The notes beneath the pieces were generated by a model that was given only the letters and a program-made list of their open reading frames with translations, made no database searches and was not told the DNA's origin. Positions 1 through 8,406 of a DNA stretch of 38,056 bases are shown in pieces. Source of the DNA: Pleomorphomonas sp. (GTDB lineage Bacteria > Pseudomonadota > Alphaproteobacteria > Rhizobiales > Pleomorphomonadaceae); contig JARKNW010000099.1 in assembly GCA_029976075.1 (NCBI GenBank), positions 1-38,056 on the forward strand, given 5' to 3'. How positions within the stretch are numbered: position 1 is the stretch's first letter; every line of letters starts with the position of its first letter. A program made the translations under genes and the position numbers.

Positions 1-1455
1 GGCAGCGTCATCAAGAGCGGGCTCTACGACGAGGCCGGTCGGGAAGTCGGCGTCTCGTCGATGAACGACGCCGCCATCGCCGAGCACGTCGGCTGGAGCG
101 AGCGCGACATGAACGCCATGTGGCGATCGGTCTGCGGCACCATCCGCGACCTGCTCGGTCGCACCGGCGTTCCCGCCGCCGACATCGCCGGCATCAGCTT
201 CTCCGCCCATGGCAAGGGCCTTTATCTGGTCGACCGCGACGGCAAGCCCTTCCGCAACGGCATCATCTCCTCCGACAACCGCGCCATGCCCGAGGTCCGT
301 GCCTTCAAGGCCGCCGGCGTGCCGCAGAAGATCCATCCCATGAGCTACCAGCAGCTCTGGCCGAGCCACCCCGCCGCCATCCTGCGCTGGTTCAAGGACA
401 ACGACCCCGAAGCCTACGGTCGCATCGGCCACGTGCTGATGGCCCACGACTGGATCCGCTATCGCATGACCGGCCATCTCGGATGCGAGGTCACCAACAT
501 CTCCGGCAGCAACCTGCTCAACGTCAACACCGGCACCTACGATCCGGCGCTGCTCGCCCTGTTCGGCATCGAGGACATCGGCGAACGCATGCCCGTGCCC
601 GTCGGCTCCACCGAATGCCCGGCCGGCCTGTCCGCCGCCGCCGCGGCCGAGACCGGCCTCAAGGCGGGAACGCCGGTGTTCGGTGGCTTCTTCGACGTCG
701 TCTCCGCCGCCGTCTGCTCCGGTCTTGCCGACGACAGCCGCATCAACGTCACCATGGGCACCTGGACCATCGTCACCTGGATCGACGACCATATCCCGGT
801 GAGCGACTATCCCTATACCTGGGGCCGCTACTGCATTCCCGGCCGCTACTTCGTCCACGAAGGCAGCCCGACCAACGCCTCCAACCTGGAATGGTTCGTG
901 CGGACCTTCATGGCCGGCCATGACAAGCCCTATGCCGAATGCGACCGGCTGCTCGCCTCCATTGCCCCGGCGTCGACGCCCGTCCAGTTCCTGCCCTATC
1001 TGTTCTCCTCCAACCTCGGCGACAACCTGCTCGGCGGTTTCTACGGCCTGGCCAACGCCTATGGTCTCGGCGAGGTGGTGCAGGCGGTCTACGAGGGCAT
1101 CTGCTTCTCCCAGCAGGTGCATCTCGACCGCATCCTCGCCCTGTCGGGGCGCGATCGTCAGCTGCGCCTGACCGGCGGCCCGGCGAAATCCCGTCCCTGG
1201 ATGCAGATGGTCGCCGACATCGCCGCGCTGCCCATCGAGGTCGTGCACGTCGAGCAGTCCGGCTGCCTCGGCGCCGCCATCGCCGCCGCCGTCGGCTCGG
1301 GCGTCTATCCGTCCTTTGTCGAGGCGATGAATGCCATGTGTCCGGCCGCCAGCGTGATCGAGCCCAACCTCGCCCTTGCCGAACCCTACCAACAGAAGTA
1401 CCAGCGCTTCCTGCAACTCGCCGGAGCCCTCGACCGCCTGCCGGCCACTCTCTGA
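1..1455 (+). CDS. FGGY-family carbohydrate kinase, L-xylulose kinase-like (5' truncated by window)
   Basis: Cytoplasmic ATP-dependent sugar kinase of the FGGY family, probably phosphorylating L-xylulose or a related ketopentose. The reading frame is open from base 1 (GSVIKSG... precedes the first internal Met at 61), so the true start lies upstream of the window and the N-terminal phosphate-binding part is missing. Visible family features are the GGFFDVV segment with the likely catalytic Asp, an MGTW segment, and a C-terminal TGGPAKS nucleotide-binding motif followed by GCLGAAIAAA. It is followed after 27 bp by a UlaE-type epimerase and then a UlaF/AraD-type epimerase. That order matches the E. 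coli yiaP-yiaS (lyxK/sgb) logic, which is why L-xylulose is preferred over D-xylulose or glycerol. Family assignment is firm; the substrate is inferred from neighbours. Confidence 0.88.
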   Translation, partial: GSVIKSGLYDEAGREVGVSSMNDAAIAEHVGWSERDMNAMWRSVCGTIRDLLGRTGVPAADIAGISFSAHGKGLYLVDRDGKPFRNGIISSDNRAMPEVRAFKAAGVPQKIHPMSYQQLWPSHPAAILRWFKDNDPEAYGRIGHVLMAHDWIRYRMTGHLGCEVTNISGSNLLNVNTGTYDPALLALFGIEDIGERMPVPVGSTECPAGLSAAAAAETGLKAGTPVFGGFFDVVSAAVCSGLADDSRINVTMGTWTIVTWIDDHIPVSDYPYTWGRYCIPGRYFVHEGSPTNASNLEWFVRTFMAGHDKPYAECDRLLASIAPASTPVQFLPYLFSSNLGDNLLGGFYGLANAYGLGEVVQAVYEGICFSQQVHLDRILALSGRDRQLRLTGGPAKSRPWMQMVADIAALPIEVVHVEQSGCLGAAIAAAVGSGVYPSFVEAMNAMCPAASVIEPNLALAEPYQQKYQRFLQLAGALDRLPATL

Positions 1456-1482
1456 GACACGACTGATAACTGGAGACATTCG

Positions 1483-2343
1483 ATGCGCAGCCATCCCCTT
1501 GGCATCTATGAGAAGGCGCTTCCGGCTGGGCTGAGTTGGTCGGAACGACTGGCGCTTGCCAAGGCCTGTGGCTTCGATTTCGTCGAGATGTCGGTCGACG
1601 AAACCGATCTCCGCCTTTCCCGGCTAGACTGGAGCACCGAGGAACGCCTGGCTTTGGTGCGAGCTACGCTTGAGACCGGTATTCCCGTGCCGTCGATGTG
1701 TCTGTCAGGCCACCGCCGCTTTCCGTTCGGCAGCCACGACCCCGCCATTGTCGAAAGCGCGCGCAATGTGATGGACAAGGCCATCCGGCTTGCCCGCGAC
1801 TGCGGCATTCGCACGATCCAACTCGCGGGATATGACGTCTACTACGAGAAGCAGGATGAGGGTACCATCGCTCGATTCGAGGACGGGATGCGTTGGGCGG
1901 TCGAACGTGCCGCCGCCGCGCAGGTGATGCTGGCCGTCGAGATCATGGATACCCCGTTCATGAACTCGATCAGTGTCTGGAAGACGTGGGACGAAAAGCT
2001 TCGGTCGCCCTGGTTCACGGTTTATCCGGATGTCGGCAACCTTTCCGCTTGGGGCAATGACGTTCCGGCCGAACTTGGGGTTGGCATTGATCGCGTCGCC
2101 GCCATCCACCTCAAGGATACCAAGGCGGTAACCGACACCTTCCCCGGTCAGTTCCGCGATGTTCCGTTCGGCGAAGGCTGTGTCGACTTTACCGGAGTAT
2201 TCCGTACACTTGGGCGATTAGGATATCGCGGCGCCTTCCTGATCGAGATGTGGACCGAGAAGGCGGAAGAGCCGGTGGCTGAACTGATCAAAGCCAGACG
2301 TTTCATGGAAGATCGCATGCGGGAGGCTGGATTCGATGCTTGA
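1483..2343 (+). CDS. ulaE: L-ribulose-5-phosphate 3-epimerase (UlaE/SgbU type)
   Basis: 286-residue TIM-barrel epimerase (AP endonuclease family 2 fold) that interconverts L-xylulose 5-phosphate and L-ribulose 5-phosphate. The four expected metal ligands can be placed: Glu153 (AVEIMD), Asp183 (YPDVGN), His209 (AIHLKDT) and Glu255 (LIEMWTE). Their spacing is close to that known for E. coli UlaE. The length is normal for the family. It sits 27 bp after the kinase gene, and its last 8 bases overlap the start of the 4-epimerase gene, so the three are probably one transcript with translational coupling. Together they would convert L-xylulose to D-xylulose 5-phosphate for the pentose phosphate pathway. 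The gene could equally be called sgbU; the enzyme class is well supported. Confidence 0.93.
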   Translation: MRSHPLGIYEKALPAGLSWSERLALAKACGFDFVEMSVDETDLRLSRLDWSTEERLALVRATLETGIPVPSMCLSGHRRFPFGSHDPAIVESARNVMDKAIRLARDCGIRTIQLAGYDVYYEKQDEGTIARFEDGMRWAVERAAAAQVMLAVEIMDTPFMNSISVWKTWDEKLRSPWFTVYPDVGNLSAWGNDVPAELGVGIDRVAAIHLKDTKAVTDTFPGQFRDVPFGEGCVDFTGVFRTLGRLGYRGAFLIEMWTEKAEEPVAELIKARRFMEDRMREAGFDA

Positions 2344-3037
2344 AGACCTGAAGGAAGCTGTTTACGCGGCCAACATGGCGCTGCCGCGCTATGGATTGGT
2401 GACGTTCACCTGGGGCAACGCCTCCGCCATTGATCGCGCCGCCGGTCTGGTGGTGATCAAGCCCTCCGGCGTGGAGTACGATCAGCTCAAGCCATCCAGC
2501 ATGGTTGTTGTCGACCTCGAAACAGGCAAGGTGGTCGAGGGCAATCTGCGGCCATCGTCCGATACCCCGACGCACCTCGTTCTCTACAGGGCATTCGAGA
2601 CGCTGGGCGGCATTGTCCACACGCACTCGCGGCACGCCACCATCTGGGCTCAGGCGGGGCGAGACATCGAAGCTTATGGCACCACGCAGGCCGACTATTT
2701 CTATGGTTCTGTACCCTGCACGCGGCTGATGCACGATGCGGAAATCGCGGGCGAATACGAAATTGAGACCGGCAACGTCATTGTTGAGACATTCCGGACG
2801 CGGGGCATCGAGCCTCGCCAGGTTCCTGGGGTGCTGGTGCATTCTCATGGCCCGTTCTCCTGGGGCAAGGATGCCGGCACCGCCGTTGAAAACGCGGTCG
2901 TGCTCGAGGAAGTTGCCTATATGGGCTTGTTCTCGCGCCTTCTGAACCCGGCACTGCCCCCGATGCAGAACACGCTGCTTGACCGTCATTTCCTACGCAA
3001 GCACGGCAAGAACGCCTATTACGGACAGCGCTCCTGA
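2336..3037 (+). CDS. araD: L-ribulose-5-phosphate 4-epimerase (AraD/UlaF/SgbE type)
   Basis: 233-residue class II aldolase-like zinc enzyme that converts L-ribulose 5-phosphate to D-xylulose 5-phosphate. Residue numbering agrees closely with E. coli AraD: Asp76 (PSSDTP), His95 and His97 (VHTHSRHA), His171 (VHSHGPF) and Tyr228/Tyr229 (KNAYYG). The start ATG lies inside the end of the upstream 3-epimerase gene (8-base overlap), which is typical of translational coupling. It closes the L-xylulose to D-xylulose-5-P route started by the preceding kinase and 3-epimerase. No arabinose isomerase or ribulokinase is visible, so ulaF or sgbE may be the better name. An IS701-like gene begins 72 bp downstream on the same strand. 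Confidence 0.93.
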   Translation: MLEDLKEAVYAANMALPRYGLVTFTWGNASAIDRAAGLVVIKPSGVEYDQLKPSSMVVVDLETGKVVEGNLRPSSDTPTHLVLYRAFETLGGIVHTHSRHATIWAQAGRDIEAYGTTQADYFYGSVPCTRLMHDAEIAGEYEIETGNVIVETFRTRGIEPRQVPGVLVHSHGPFSWGKDAGTAVENAVVLEEVAYMGLFSRLLNPALPPMQNTLLDRHFLRKHGKNAYYGQRS

Positions 3038-3109
3038 TTGGCCGCCGCGCAGGACTGCCGGGTGTTCTCAGACCGGCCGCGCGAAACTGTTCGCGGCGGA
3101 GAACGCACC

Positions 3110-4087
3110 ATGGAAGTACAACAAAGGCTTCAGGAATGGCTACGGCCATTTCTGTCGTTGCTTACCTCTGAAACGCGCCGGTCGGTCTGCTCGCTTTACG
3201 TGGCGTCCTTGCTCGACCCGATGGGCAAGGCCAGCTTTCTTCTGGCACAGGGCTCGCGCACGGAAAAATACGACCGCTTGCGGCACTTCGTCGCAAGCGG
3301 GGTATGGGATCATCAGCCCCTGTGCGATGAACTCGCGCGCCAGGCCAACGCAATGGCCGGCGGGCGGGACTCGATCTTGGTGATCGGCAACGCCTTCCTG
3401 TCCGGAGCAAGCGCGCATGCGGTCGGCGCGACAGGTGCGGTAGAGTCTGGCGGAAATCAGAAGGGAGTGGTCAGGCAGGTCGTCGCCTTGACGCTGGTTG
3501 GCCATGAAGTCGCCATTCCGATCGGGCTGCGGCTCTTGCTGCCGAAGGAGTGGCTGGCCGACGCTGCGCGCCTCGATAAGGCGGAGGTGCCCGATGTCTT
3601 CCGGCGCTCGGTCTCGCACGACGAAATCGCTTTGCAGCAGATCGACCGGCTTCTGGCTCTCGGCGTTGACTTCGGAACGGTCGTGATAAGAAGCGGCAAC
3701 GATCAGTTCTGGGGCTTGTGTCGCGGTCTGAACAATCGCGGTCTGGCTTGGGTCGCGGATATGCCCGAGGATTTTGAGAACCTTGCCGACGACGCCCGAT
3801 CCGATGTGGAAGCGAACGTGCTGGAGCTGCGTGAAGCGCAGGGCGAGAAGAAGAACTATCTGATCGGCCCGCGGTTGGAGATTTCTCCTCGTCTGATGTC
3901 TGCCGTATCCCAGGCCGCGACGAAGAGCGCGGAAGCCCTGGCTGAACTTTGCAACACACTTCATCTCGATGATTTCGATGGGCGTACGTGGCAAAGCCAG
4001 CATCGCCACATGCTGATGAGCATGATCGCCTTCACATACCTCCGGTATGCCTTTGATGCAGGCTCGACGTCGATCGTTGGCGTTTAG
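3110..4087 (+). CDS. IS701-like transposase-derived protein, apparently lacking catalytic residues
   Basis: Intact 325-residue frame. It resembles IS701-family DDE transposases over most of its length: the N-terminal VQQRLQEWLRPFL region, YDRLRHFVASGVWD (54-67), LTLVGHEVAIPIGLRLLLPKEW (128-149), EIALQQIDRLLALGV (172-186) and the C-terminal FDGRTWQSQHRHMLMSMIAF. Aligned from memory, the usual first Asp pair (VVDDTALPKKG) reads VIGNAFLSGAS (Gly93-Asn94) and the second Asp (LADAGYG) reads IRSGND (Arg194). The Glu region falls at Ala274-Glu275, so the Glu is either lost or shifted by one. It is also shorter than the usual roughly 400 residues. The ATG at 3110 is preferred because the homology starts there and a GGCGGAG stretch precedes it; an in-frame TTG exists at 3038. 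No terminal inverted repeats or target duplication are apparent. It could be a decayed insertion or a protein co-opted for DNA binding. Confidence 0.75.
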   Translation: MEVQQRLQEWLRPFLSLLTSETRRSVCSLYVASLLDPMGKASFLLAQGSRTEKYDRLRHFVASGVWDHQPLCDELARQANAMAGGRDSILVIGNAFLSGASAHAVGATGAVESGGNQKGVVRQVVALTLVGHEVAIPIGLRLLLPKEWLADAARLDKAEVPDVFRRSVSHDEIALQQIDRLLALGVDFGTVVIRSGNDQFWGLCRGLNNRGLAWVADMPEDFENLADDARSDVEANVLELREAQGEKKNYLIGPRLEISPRLMSAVSQAATKSAEALAELCNTLHLDDFDGRTWQSQHRHMLMSMIAFTYLRYAFDAGSTSIVGV

Positions 4088-4213
4088 TATGGCGCGCCAC
4101 TAGCCCTCATAGCCCGTCGAGCAGCGGGCAGATGTGGTGACAGATCCCGGTGGCAGCGGCGGTATTCATTTCGGACTGTCGATCCAAGCCGCTACGAACG
4201 AGCGACCGACGCG

Positions 4214-5014
4214 TTATGATGCATTGTCCACATGGGCGATGATCACCGAGATGCCTGCGTCTTCCAGCATGCGATGATCCGCTTCAGTGATGCCATCGTC
4301 GGTTATGAGCGTGCTGACGCGAGCCAGCGGCATGGCGATATGCCGCGCCTGAATCGAGAACTTGCTGCTGTCCGCCAGTACAACGACCTCGTCGGCCAGC
4401 TCCTGAAGGGCTTGAATGGTTCTGACGAGAAGCGGATGAGACTCGTAAAGGCCCAACGGGCTTATTCCTTGCGTACCCAGAAAGAACTTTGAAGCGTAAT
4501 ACTCATACTCGCTGCTGTTTGGAGAGAAAACGATGCCCGGCTCTCTATGCACGGCCCCGCCGGAAATCACCAAGTTGCAAACACCATTCTCGTAAAGGGC
4601 GGATGCCAGCGGCATTGAGTTGGTGAATATGCTCAAGTTGCGATAGCCGAGCCGCTTGGCAAACTCGAAGCAGGTGGATCCGCCATTGACGATGATCTTG
4701 TCACCGTCCTTGCAAAGCTTTTCGGCTTCCACCGCGATCGCCGCCTTGCGCTCGATGTGCAACACGCGGTTGGCCGAAAAGGGGCGAGCGGCAAGGCGCT
4801 GGGAAGTCGGCTCCGCAGAAGGAGCAATTCCGCCGAACACCTTTCGAACGCGACCGAGATTGTGAAGCTTCGCGATGTCGCGGCGAATGGTTGCGGGTGA
4901 TACTTCAAGATGCTCGGTCAAGTCCTTGACCGAGATGAACTGCTTCTCTTCGAGAAGACTTACAATCGTATCCAGACGTTCCTTCTCGGTCAAACGATCC
5001 CCCACCCGAAACAT
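4214..5014 (-). CDS. DeoR/GlpR-family transcriptional regulator (UlaR-like)
   Basis: DNA-binding repressor of sugar-phosphate catabolism, 266 residues from the chosen start. The N-terminus begins with the typical TEKERLDTIVSLLEEKQFISVKDL and carries a winged HTH (EHLEVSPATIRRDIAKLHNLGRVRKVFGG). The C-terminal DeoR sensor domain shows the expected NGGSTCFEFAKRL and FTNSMPLASAL stretches, ISGGAVHREPG, and LADSSKF near the end. The frame is open upstream to a TTG at 5104, but the family domain begins right after Met at 5014, so that start was chosen. The gene is convergent with the pentose operon at 1-4087 and most likely controls it, with an L-xylulose or L-ribulose phosphate as inducer; this role is inferred from position. 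Confidence 0.88.
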   Translation of the reverse strand: MFRVGDRLTEKERLDTIVSLLEEKQFISVKDLTEHLEVSPATIRRDIAKLHNLGRVRKVFGGIAPSAEPTSQRLAARPFSANRVLHIERKAAIAVEAEKLCKDGDKIIVNGGSTCFEFAKRLGYRNLSIFTNSMPLASALYENGVCNLVISGGAVHREPGIVFSPNSSEYEYYASKFFLGTQGISPLGLYESHPLLVRTIQALQELADEVVVLADSSKFSIQARHIAMPLARVSTLITDDGITEADHRMLEDAGISVIIAHVDNAS

Positions 5015-5194
5015 CAAGTTGTAGGAACAAGCCTGATCACCACCCGCGCCCGTTTCCCGGGTTGATTTTCCTGGTGGCGAAGCCGTGTCCCTGAACACTG
5101 TCAAAAATCAAACGTATTTTGCCTCACTTGCCGACCGGCTGCCAGTGAAATCCAGCCCTCCGTTACCCGTGGAACGAGAGAGGATACGACTTGG

Positions 5195-5383
5195 CTAGCG
5201 GAATGAGTTGCTCAGAGCTTTGTAAGCATCTTGTATCCCGGCCAGCGCCCGCGAGACTCCTTGATAGTTGCCGTATTGGCAGCTTGAGGTTTGGCTATAG
5301 GTGTTCAAGGCGAGCAGAAGGATAGCCATGAAAAGCAGCCTGTTCGCGATGAACGTCAGGGCCCACCGGATCATCCGGATCAT
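5195..5383 (-). CDS. Small single-span membrane protein, unknown function
   Basis: A 62-residue product with one hydrophobic segment at about residues 10-27 (FIANRLLFMAILLLALN). A polar tail holding one Cys (SSCQYGNYQG) follows, and a short amphipathic end. The ATG overlaps the stop of the PilZ gene by 4 bases (ATGA), and such coupling supports it as a real second gene of a two-gene unit. I do not recognise a family. The hydrophobic stretch could be either a signal anchor or a signal peptide. It may work with the PilZ protein at the membrane, but nothing beyond adjacency says so. Confidence 0.5.
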   Translation of the reverse strand: MIRMIRWALTFIANRLLFMAILLLALNTYSQTSSCQYGNYQGVSRALAGIQDAYKALSNSFR

Positions 5384-5739
5384 ATTGACGACTCGCTGAG
5401 TTCTCTGACGCGTCGCGCCAACATGTCGCGCTCAGCCTTCAGCTTTCGGATCTGACGGGCAACTTCGATCGGAACGACTGTGCCAGTGTCCTCGTCCAGA
5501 AAGGAGATCCCTAGCGCCTTGGGCTGCTTCCAGATCACATGGGCGCGACGGCTGTGCCCTCTCAGGGGAATGAGCAACTCGACATCGCTGGGTACGAGCA
5601 CCGTGTTAGGGAACTCCAGCCTAGCGCCGCTCCGCGACATGTTTCGCACCAGACAGTCGATGGTGCACCAGCGATCATTGAATGCAACCTGGCCTCCCAA
5701 ATAGGTACGGCCTCTGCGCTCCCTGCGTCGATCAAGCAT
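5380..5739 (-). CDS. PilZ domain protein
   Basis: A 119-residue protein made of one PilZ domain plus a C-terminal coiled-coil-like helix (EVARQIRKLKAERDMLARRVREL). The c-di-GMP-binding signature is visible: the Arg-rich start LDRRRERR (residues 2-8) and NMSRSGARLEF, the D/N-x-S-x-x-G element, at about 33-43. It is a stand-alone cytoplasmic receptor candidate for c-di-GMP. The frame is open to 5883, but the start at 5739 is preferred because the PilZ motif begins there and AGAAAGG lies about 8 bases upstream. It is coupled to the small membrane protein gene downstream. The GGDEF-EAL enzyme at 28552 is a possible but unlinked source of the ligand. Confidence 0.85.
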   Translation of the reverse strand: MLDRRRERRGRTYLGGQVAFNDRWCTIDCLVRNMSRSGARLEFPNTVLVPSDVELLIPLRGHSRRAHVIWKQPKALGISFLDEDTGTVVPIEVARQIRKLKAERDMLARRVRELSESSI

Positions 5740-6219
5740 TTGAAATGCCTTTCTTTGATACACATCGAATTTCTCGCAGTGATTGTAGCAAGCGGAATGC
5801 CACCGCGTGTCGGATCCGTATCCCTGGTTGAAGTCTTGCCCTGTCTTGAGCTCAGCGGCTGCTCGGCCCCGTCGCCCTGCCAACTACCTTGAAGGCGAGT
5901 CCGTGGCGGTGAGACAGACACGGCGAGGCGTTCGGGCAAATGGATTCCGATACGAAGTCGGAGAGATGGGCTCAATGAGCCTTGAACTCTATCTCTCTTG
6001 ACAACGAGACCGCCAAGTCCGCGGCGTCTTTGCCATGTCGGCAATACTCACGTCGCGACTGTGGGGCACGCTCGACCGAACCTCCTGAAAACCTCCACGG
6101 TAGGTCAACGCAGGCAAACCATAAGCCTGCCCGGTAACGCCGCTGACGCGAGCGTGCCGTTCGGTTCTCGATGAAAACGAGCCGTTGAGCAGGTTTCCTG
6201 GGCACAAAGATCAGAAATC
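5740..6219. other. 480-bp intergenic region between divergent genes
   Basis: This stretch separates the minus-strand PilZ gene from the plus-strand DUF535 gene and should hold both promoters. Open frames across it in several phases have no recognisable domain and no good ribosome binding site, and look like GC-driven shadows. I see no RNA gene, repeat or clear operator in it. Confidence 0.5.
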
Positions 6220-7173
6220 ATGGCATCATCATTTTTCCGGTTGTGCCTTCAGCACGCGTCACGGCTCTATGTACCGGCGCGGAGCAGCGCCATACGGCGC
6301 CGGACCCACTTCCTGCTTCGTTGCCTCTTGTCGTGGCGCTCGACGTCTCGATGGTTCCACTTTATCGAAGCTACGGAACCGCTTCGCCATTACATCGCCA
6401 ATCACGCCTTCATCACCGACAAGCCTTTTCGTAAGTACATGCGCCGCAACTGGCGAAGGCGGGACCGTCTGAAATGTATCCTCGATCATTACAGGCTCAT
6501 GCTGTCTTGCGATGCCGGATTGCGGGTGCTGCAGCTCTGCGCAACCGAGGACCCCATCGCCATCTTTCATGGCCGATCCGGTATGCAGTATGATCTGGTT
6601 CTCACGGCATGCCGCGCCAACATGAAGGAAGGCGAGGTGTTGATCGAGCTCCGTCGGGATCTGCGGCGGATCTGCTGTGTTTCCGGTAGCTTCTGTCAAC
6701 GGAATGGCCAGCGCGTCTTCGTCATCGGCACCATGCAAGGTGCCGGAGGACAGGATGCGAGGGATTTCACGCGCGAGGTAACCAAGGATCTCAATCAGTT
6801 CCGTCCACGCGATCTCGCAATGGAAGCGGCACAGACACTTGCATCGGTTTTTGGTGCGTCGGCCATCTTCGCCCCGTCGCAGAAGCAGCATATCTTGGCC
6901 GGGCGCCACAACCCCGGCGACGTCAAGGCGGATTTCGATAGCCTCTGGATCGATCTCGGGGGACAGATGCGCGATGATGGCGAGTTCGCTCTGCCGTTGA
7001 GAACGTATTTCAAGCAGGTCGAGGAGATTCCCTCGAAAAAGCGCGCGGAGACGCTTCGCCGCTACGCGCTGAAGCGCCAGATCGCGGACGATATCCGCAA
7101 GGCTATCGGCTCCCCGGTCACAACGAGAGGCGTTCGGGCAGGCGACGAAATCCGGTTTGCTGCGACGGCTTGA
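6220..7173 (+). CDS. VirK/YbjX family protein (DUF535)
   Basis: A 317-residue protein that I recognise as DUF535, the family of Salmonella VirK and E. coli YbjX. The family core is visible from the KPFRKYMRRNWRRRDRLKCILDHY region (about 65-90) through AIFHGRSGMQYDL, the CCVSGSFC and VFVIGTMQGAGG strand region, and the conserved LNQFRPRDLAMEAAQTLA segment (about 195-210). The C-terminal half includes the usual FDSLWIDLGG and FALPL elements. In enterobacteria members are PhoP-linked and affect envelope stress or virulence, but the biochemical activity is unknown. The gene stands alone; the upstream neighbour is divergent and the next gene is a small secreted protein over 200 bp away. Confidence 0.8.
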   Translation: MASSFFRLCLQHASRLYVPARSSAIRRRTHFLLRCLLSWRSTSRWFHFIEATEPLRHYIANHAFITDKPFRKYMRRNWRRRDRLKCILDHYRLMLSCDAGLRVLQLCATEDPIAIFHGRSGMQYDLVLTACRANMKEGEVLIELRRDLRRICCVSGSFCQRNGQRVFVIGTMQGAGGQDARDFTREVTKDLNQFRPRDLAMEAAQTLASVFGASAIFAPSQKQHILAGRHNPGDVKADFDSLWIDLGGQMRDDGEFALPLRTYFKQVEEIPSKKRAETLRRYALKRQIADDIRKAIGSPVTTRGVRAGDEIRFAATA

Positions 7174-7407
7174 AGCCGTGCAAGGGACTGAATCCATGCG
7201 GCATGTCCTGCCAGATCATCCAGCTGCGGTGGTCTGGGAAGCAACAAAGAAGGCGGGGACAGGGCTTCTCCGACCTTATCCGGACAGATGAACCGCCTCA
7301 TGGCTCTCGACTTGTGATTGACAATGCGAAGCTTTGGACGCTACGCACGATGGTCAGGGTGAGGGGCTTGCCGCCTTGAGAGTGCCGGGGAACATCGGGG
7401 AAACGTG

Positions 7408-7734
7408 ATGGGGCGAAACGTCATCCTGCTACCGCTGCTCACCGTTGGCTTCGCCGTAGCGTGGAGCCAGACGGCCGACGCCGGTTGCACAGCCAGCATC
7501 ATTGCCAAGATACACGCGCTCGAGGACGATCAGGCGACCCTCTCCCCTGGCGAGGAGTGGGGGCCGCCCACGCAACTGATCTTCGAGGCAGAAAGCCACA
7601 CGTCGTATGTCTGCGCCGAGGGCAGCTACTGCTATGAAAGCAATGGCATCCGCCTCAAGGGCTGCGTCATCGAAGCCATGCCTCCTGATGAAGGGGACGA
7701 TGGCAGCGAGATCTTCTTCAGCATAAAGAACTGA
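7408..7734 (+). CDS. Small secreted four-cysteine protein, unknown function
   Basis: A 108-residue product starting with a signal peptide: hydrophobic LLPLLTVGFAVAW followed by an A-D-A-like cleavage region (TADAG). The mature part has four Cys (GC, VC, YC, GC), an even number that would suit two disulfides in the periplasm, and an acidic C-terminus rich in Asp/Glu. Two starts are adjacent, GTG at 7405 and ATG at 7408; the ATG is chosen, with a GGGG stretch just upstream. I do not recognise the family. It ends about 110 bp before the 3' end of the minus-strand tRNA-Thr gene. Confidence 0.6.
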   Translation: MGRNVILLPLLTVGFAVAWSQTADAGCTASIIAKIHALEDDQATLSPGEEWGPPTQLIFEAESHTSYVCAEGSYCYESNGIRLKGCVIEAMPPDEGDDGSEIFFSIKN

Positions 7735-7842
7735 CCGAGCCACCATCGGATCGCTCCCCGGCGCACGCGCCGCCCGAAAGCGCGCAAAGCGAGTAAGACT
7801 GACAGTCGGCTGTCTCAATCCGTCGTGTTTTCAAGGGATTAA

Positions 7843-7917
<75 letters not shown>

Positions 7918-8145
7918 ATCGTTTGTCCTTGGAGGCGGTCGTAGCCGCTCGTCGTGGACGGGCGTTCTCCTGCCATAGTTCTGCCCACCACGCAACCCCA
8001 TAGAAGAGGAAATCGACCGCTAAAAAAGTGGCCGCCGGATCGCGATGCGTGGCGATCGCAGGGAAAAGCCGGCTTTGCCGACAAAATCCCTTGAAAGGCG
8101 AAGAAAAGGATCGCAAGGAAGGCCGGAAAAGGAAGACGCGTCATC

Positions 8146-8352
8146 ATGGCGAGCAATGGTACGGCAAAGGGCGGCGCGGGGCGCGATGCCAAGGCGGAGC
8201 GGGAGAGACGACTCGCCGAGGCGCTGCGCGAGAACCTTCTGAAGCGCAAGGCGCAGGCGCGCGGTCGCCGCGCCGGCGAGGCCGACCAGCGGGCCGGACT
8301 TGCCGCGGCTCGGCCCGATGCCGGCAAGCCGGATGACTCCGGTGCCGAGTGA
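8146..8352 (+). CDS. Small basic conserved protein upstream of murA
   Basis: A 68-residue, strongly charged, Arg/Lys/Ala-rich product with no hydrophobic core. Its centre (AERERRLAEALRENLLKRKAQARGRR) looks like one long basic helix. A GGAAG stretch lies upstream of the ATG. It is 54 bp from the murA start and on the same strand, so the two may be co-transcribed. I have an impression of similar small proteins in front of murA in other Hyphomicrobiales but cannot name a family. Function unknown; an RNA- or DNA-contacting role would be a guess based only on charge. Confidence 0.55.
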   Translation: MASNGTAKGGAGRDAKAERERRLAEALRENLLKRKAQARGRRAGEADQRAGLAAARPDAGKPDDSGAE

Positions 8353-8406
8353 CGCACCGCGCCCGACAGAACACGAGATTGCCGGCGTTGCCGGTCTGAG
8401 GTGAAG

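Noticed and set aside
3038..4213. Complete mobile insertion sequence with terminal inverted repeats
   Set aside because: I looked at the flanks of the IS701-like gene and saw no matching inverted ends or target duplication, so only the coding region is annotated.
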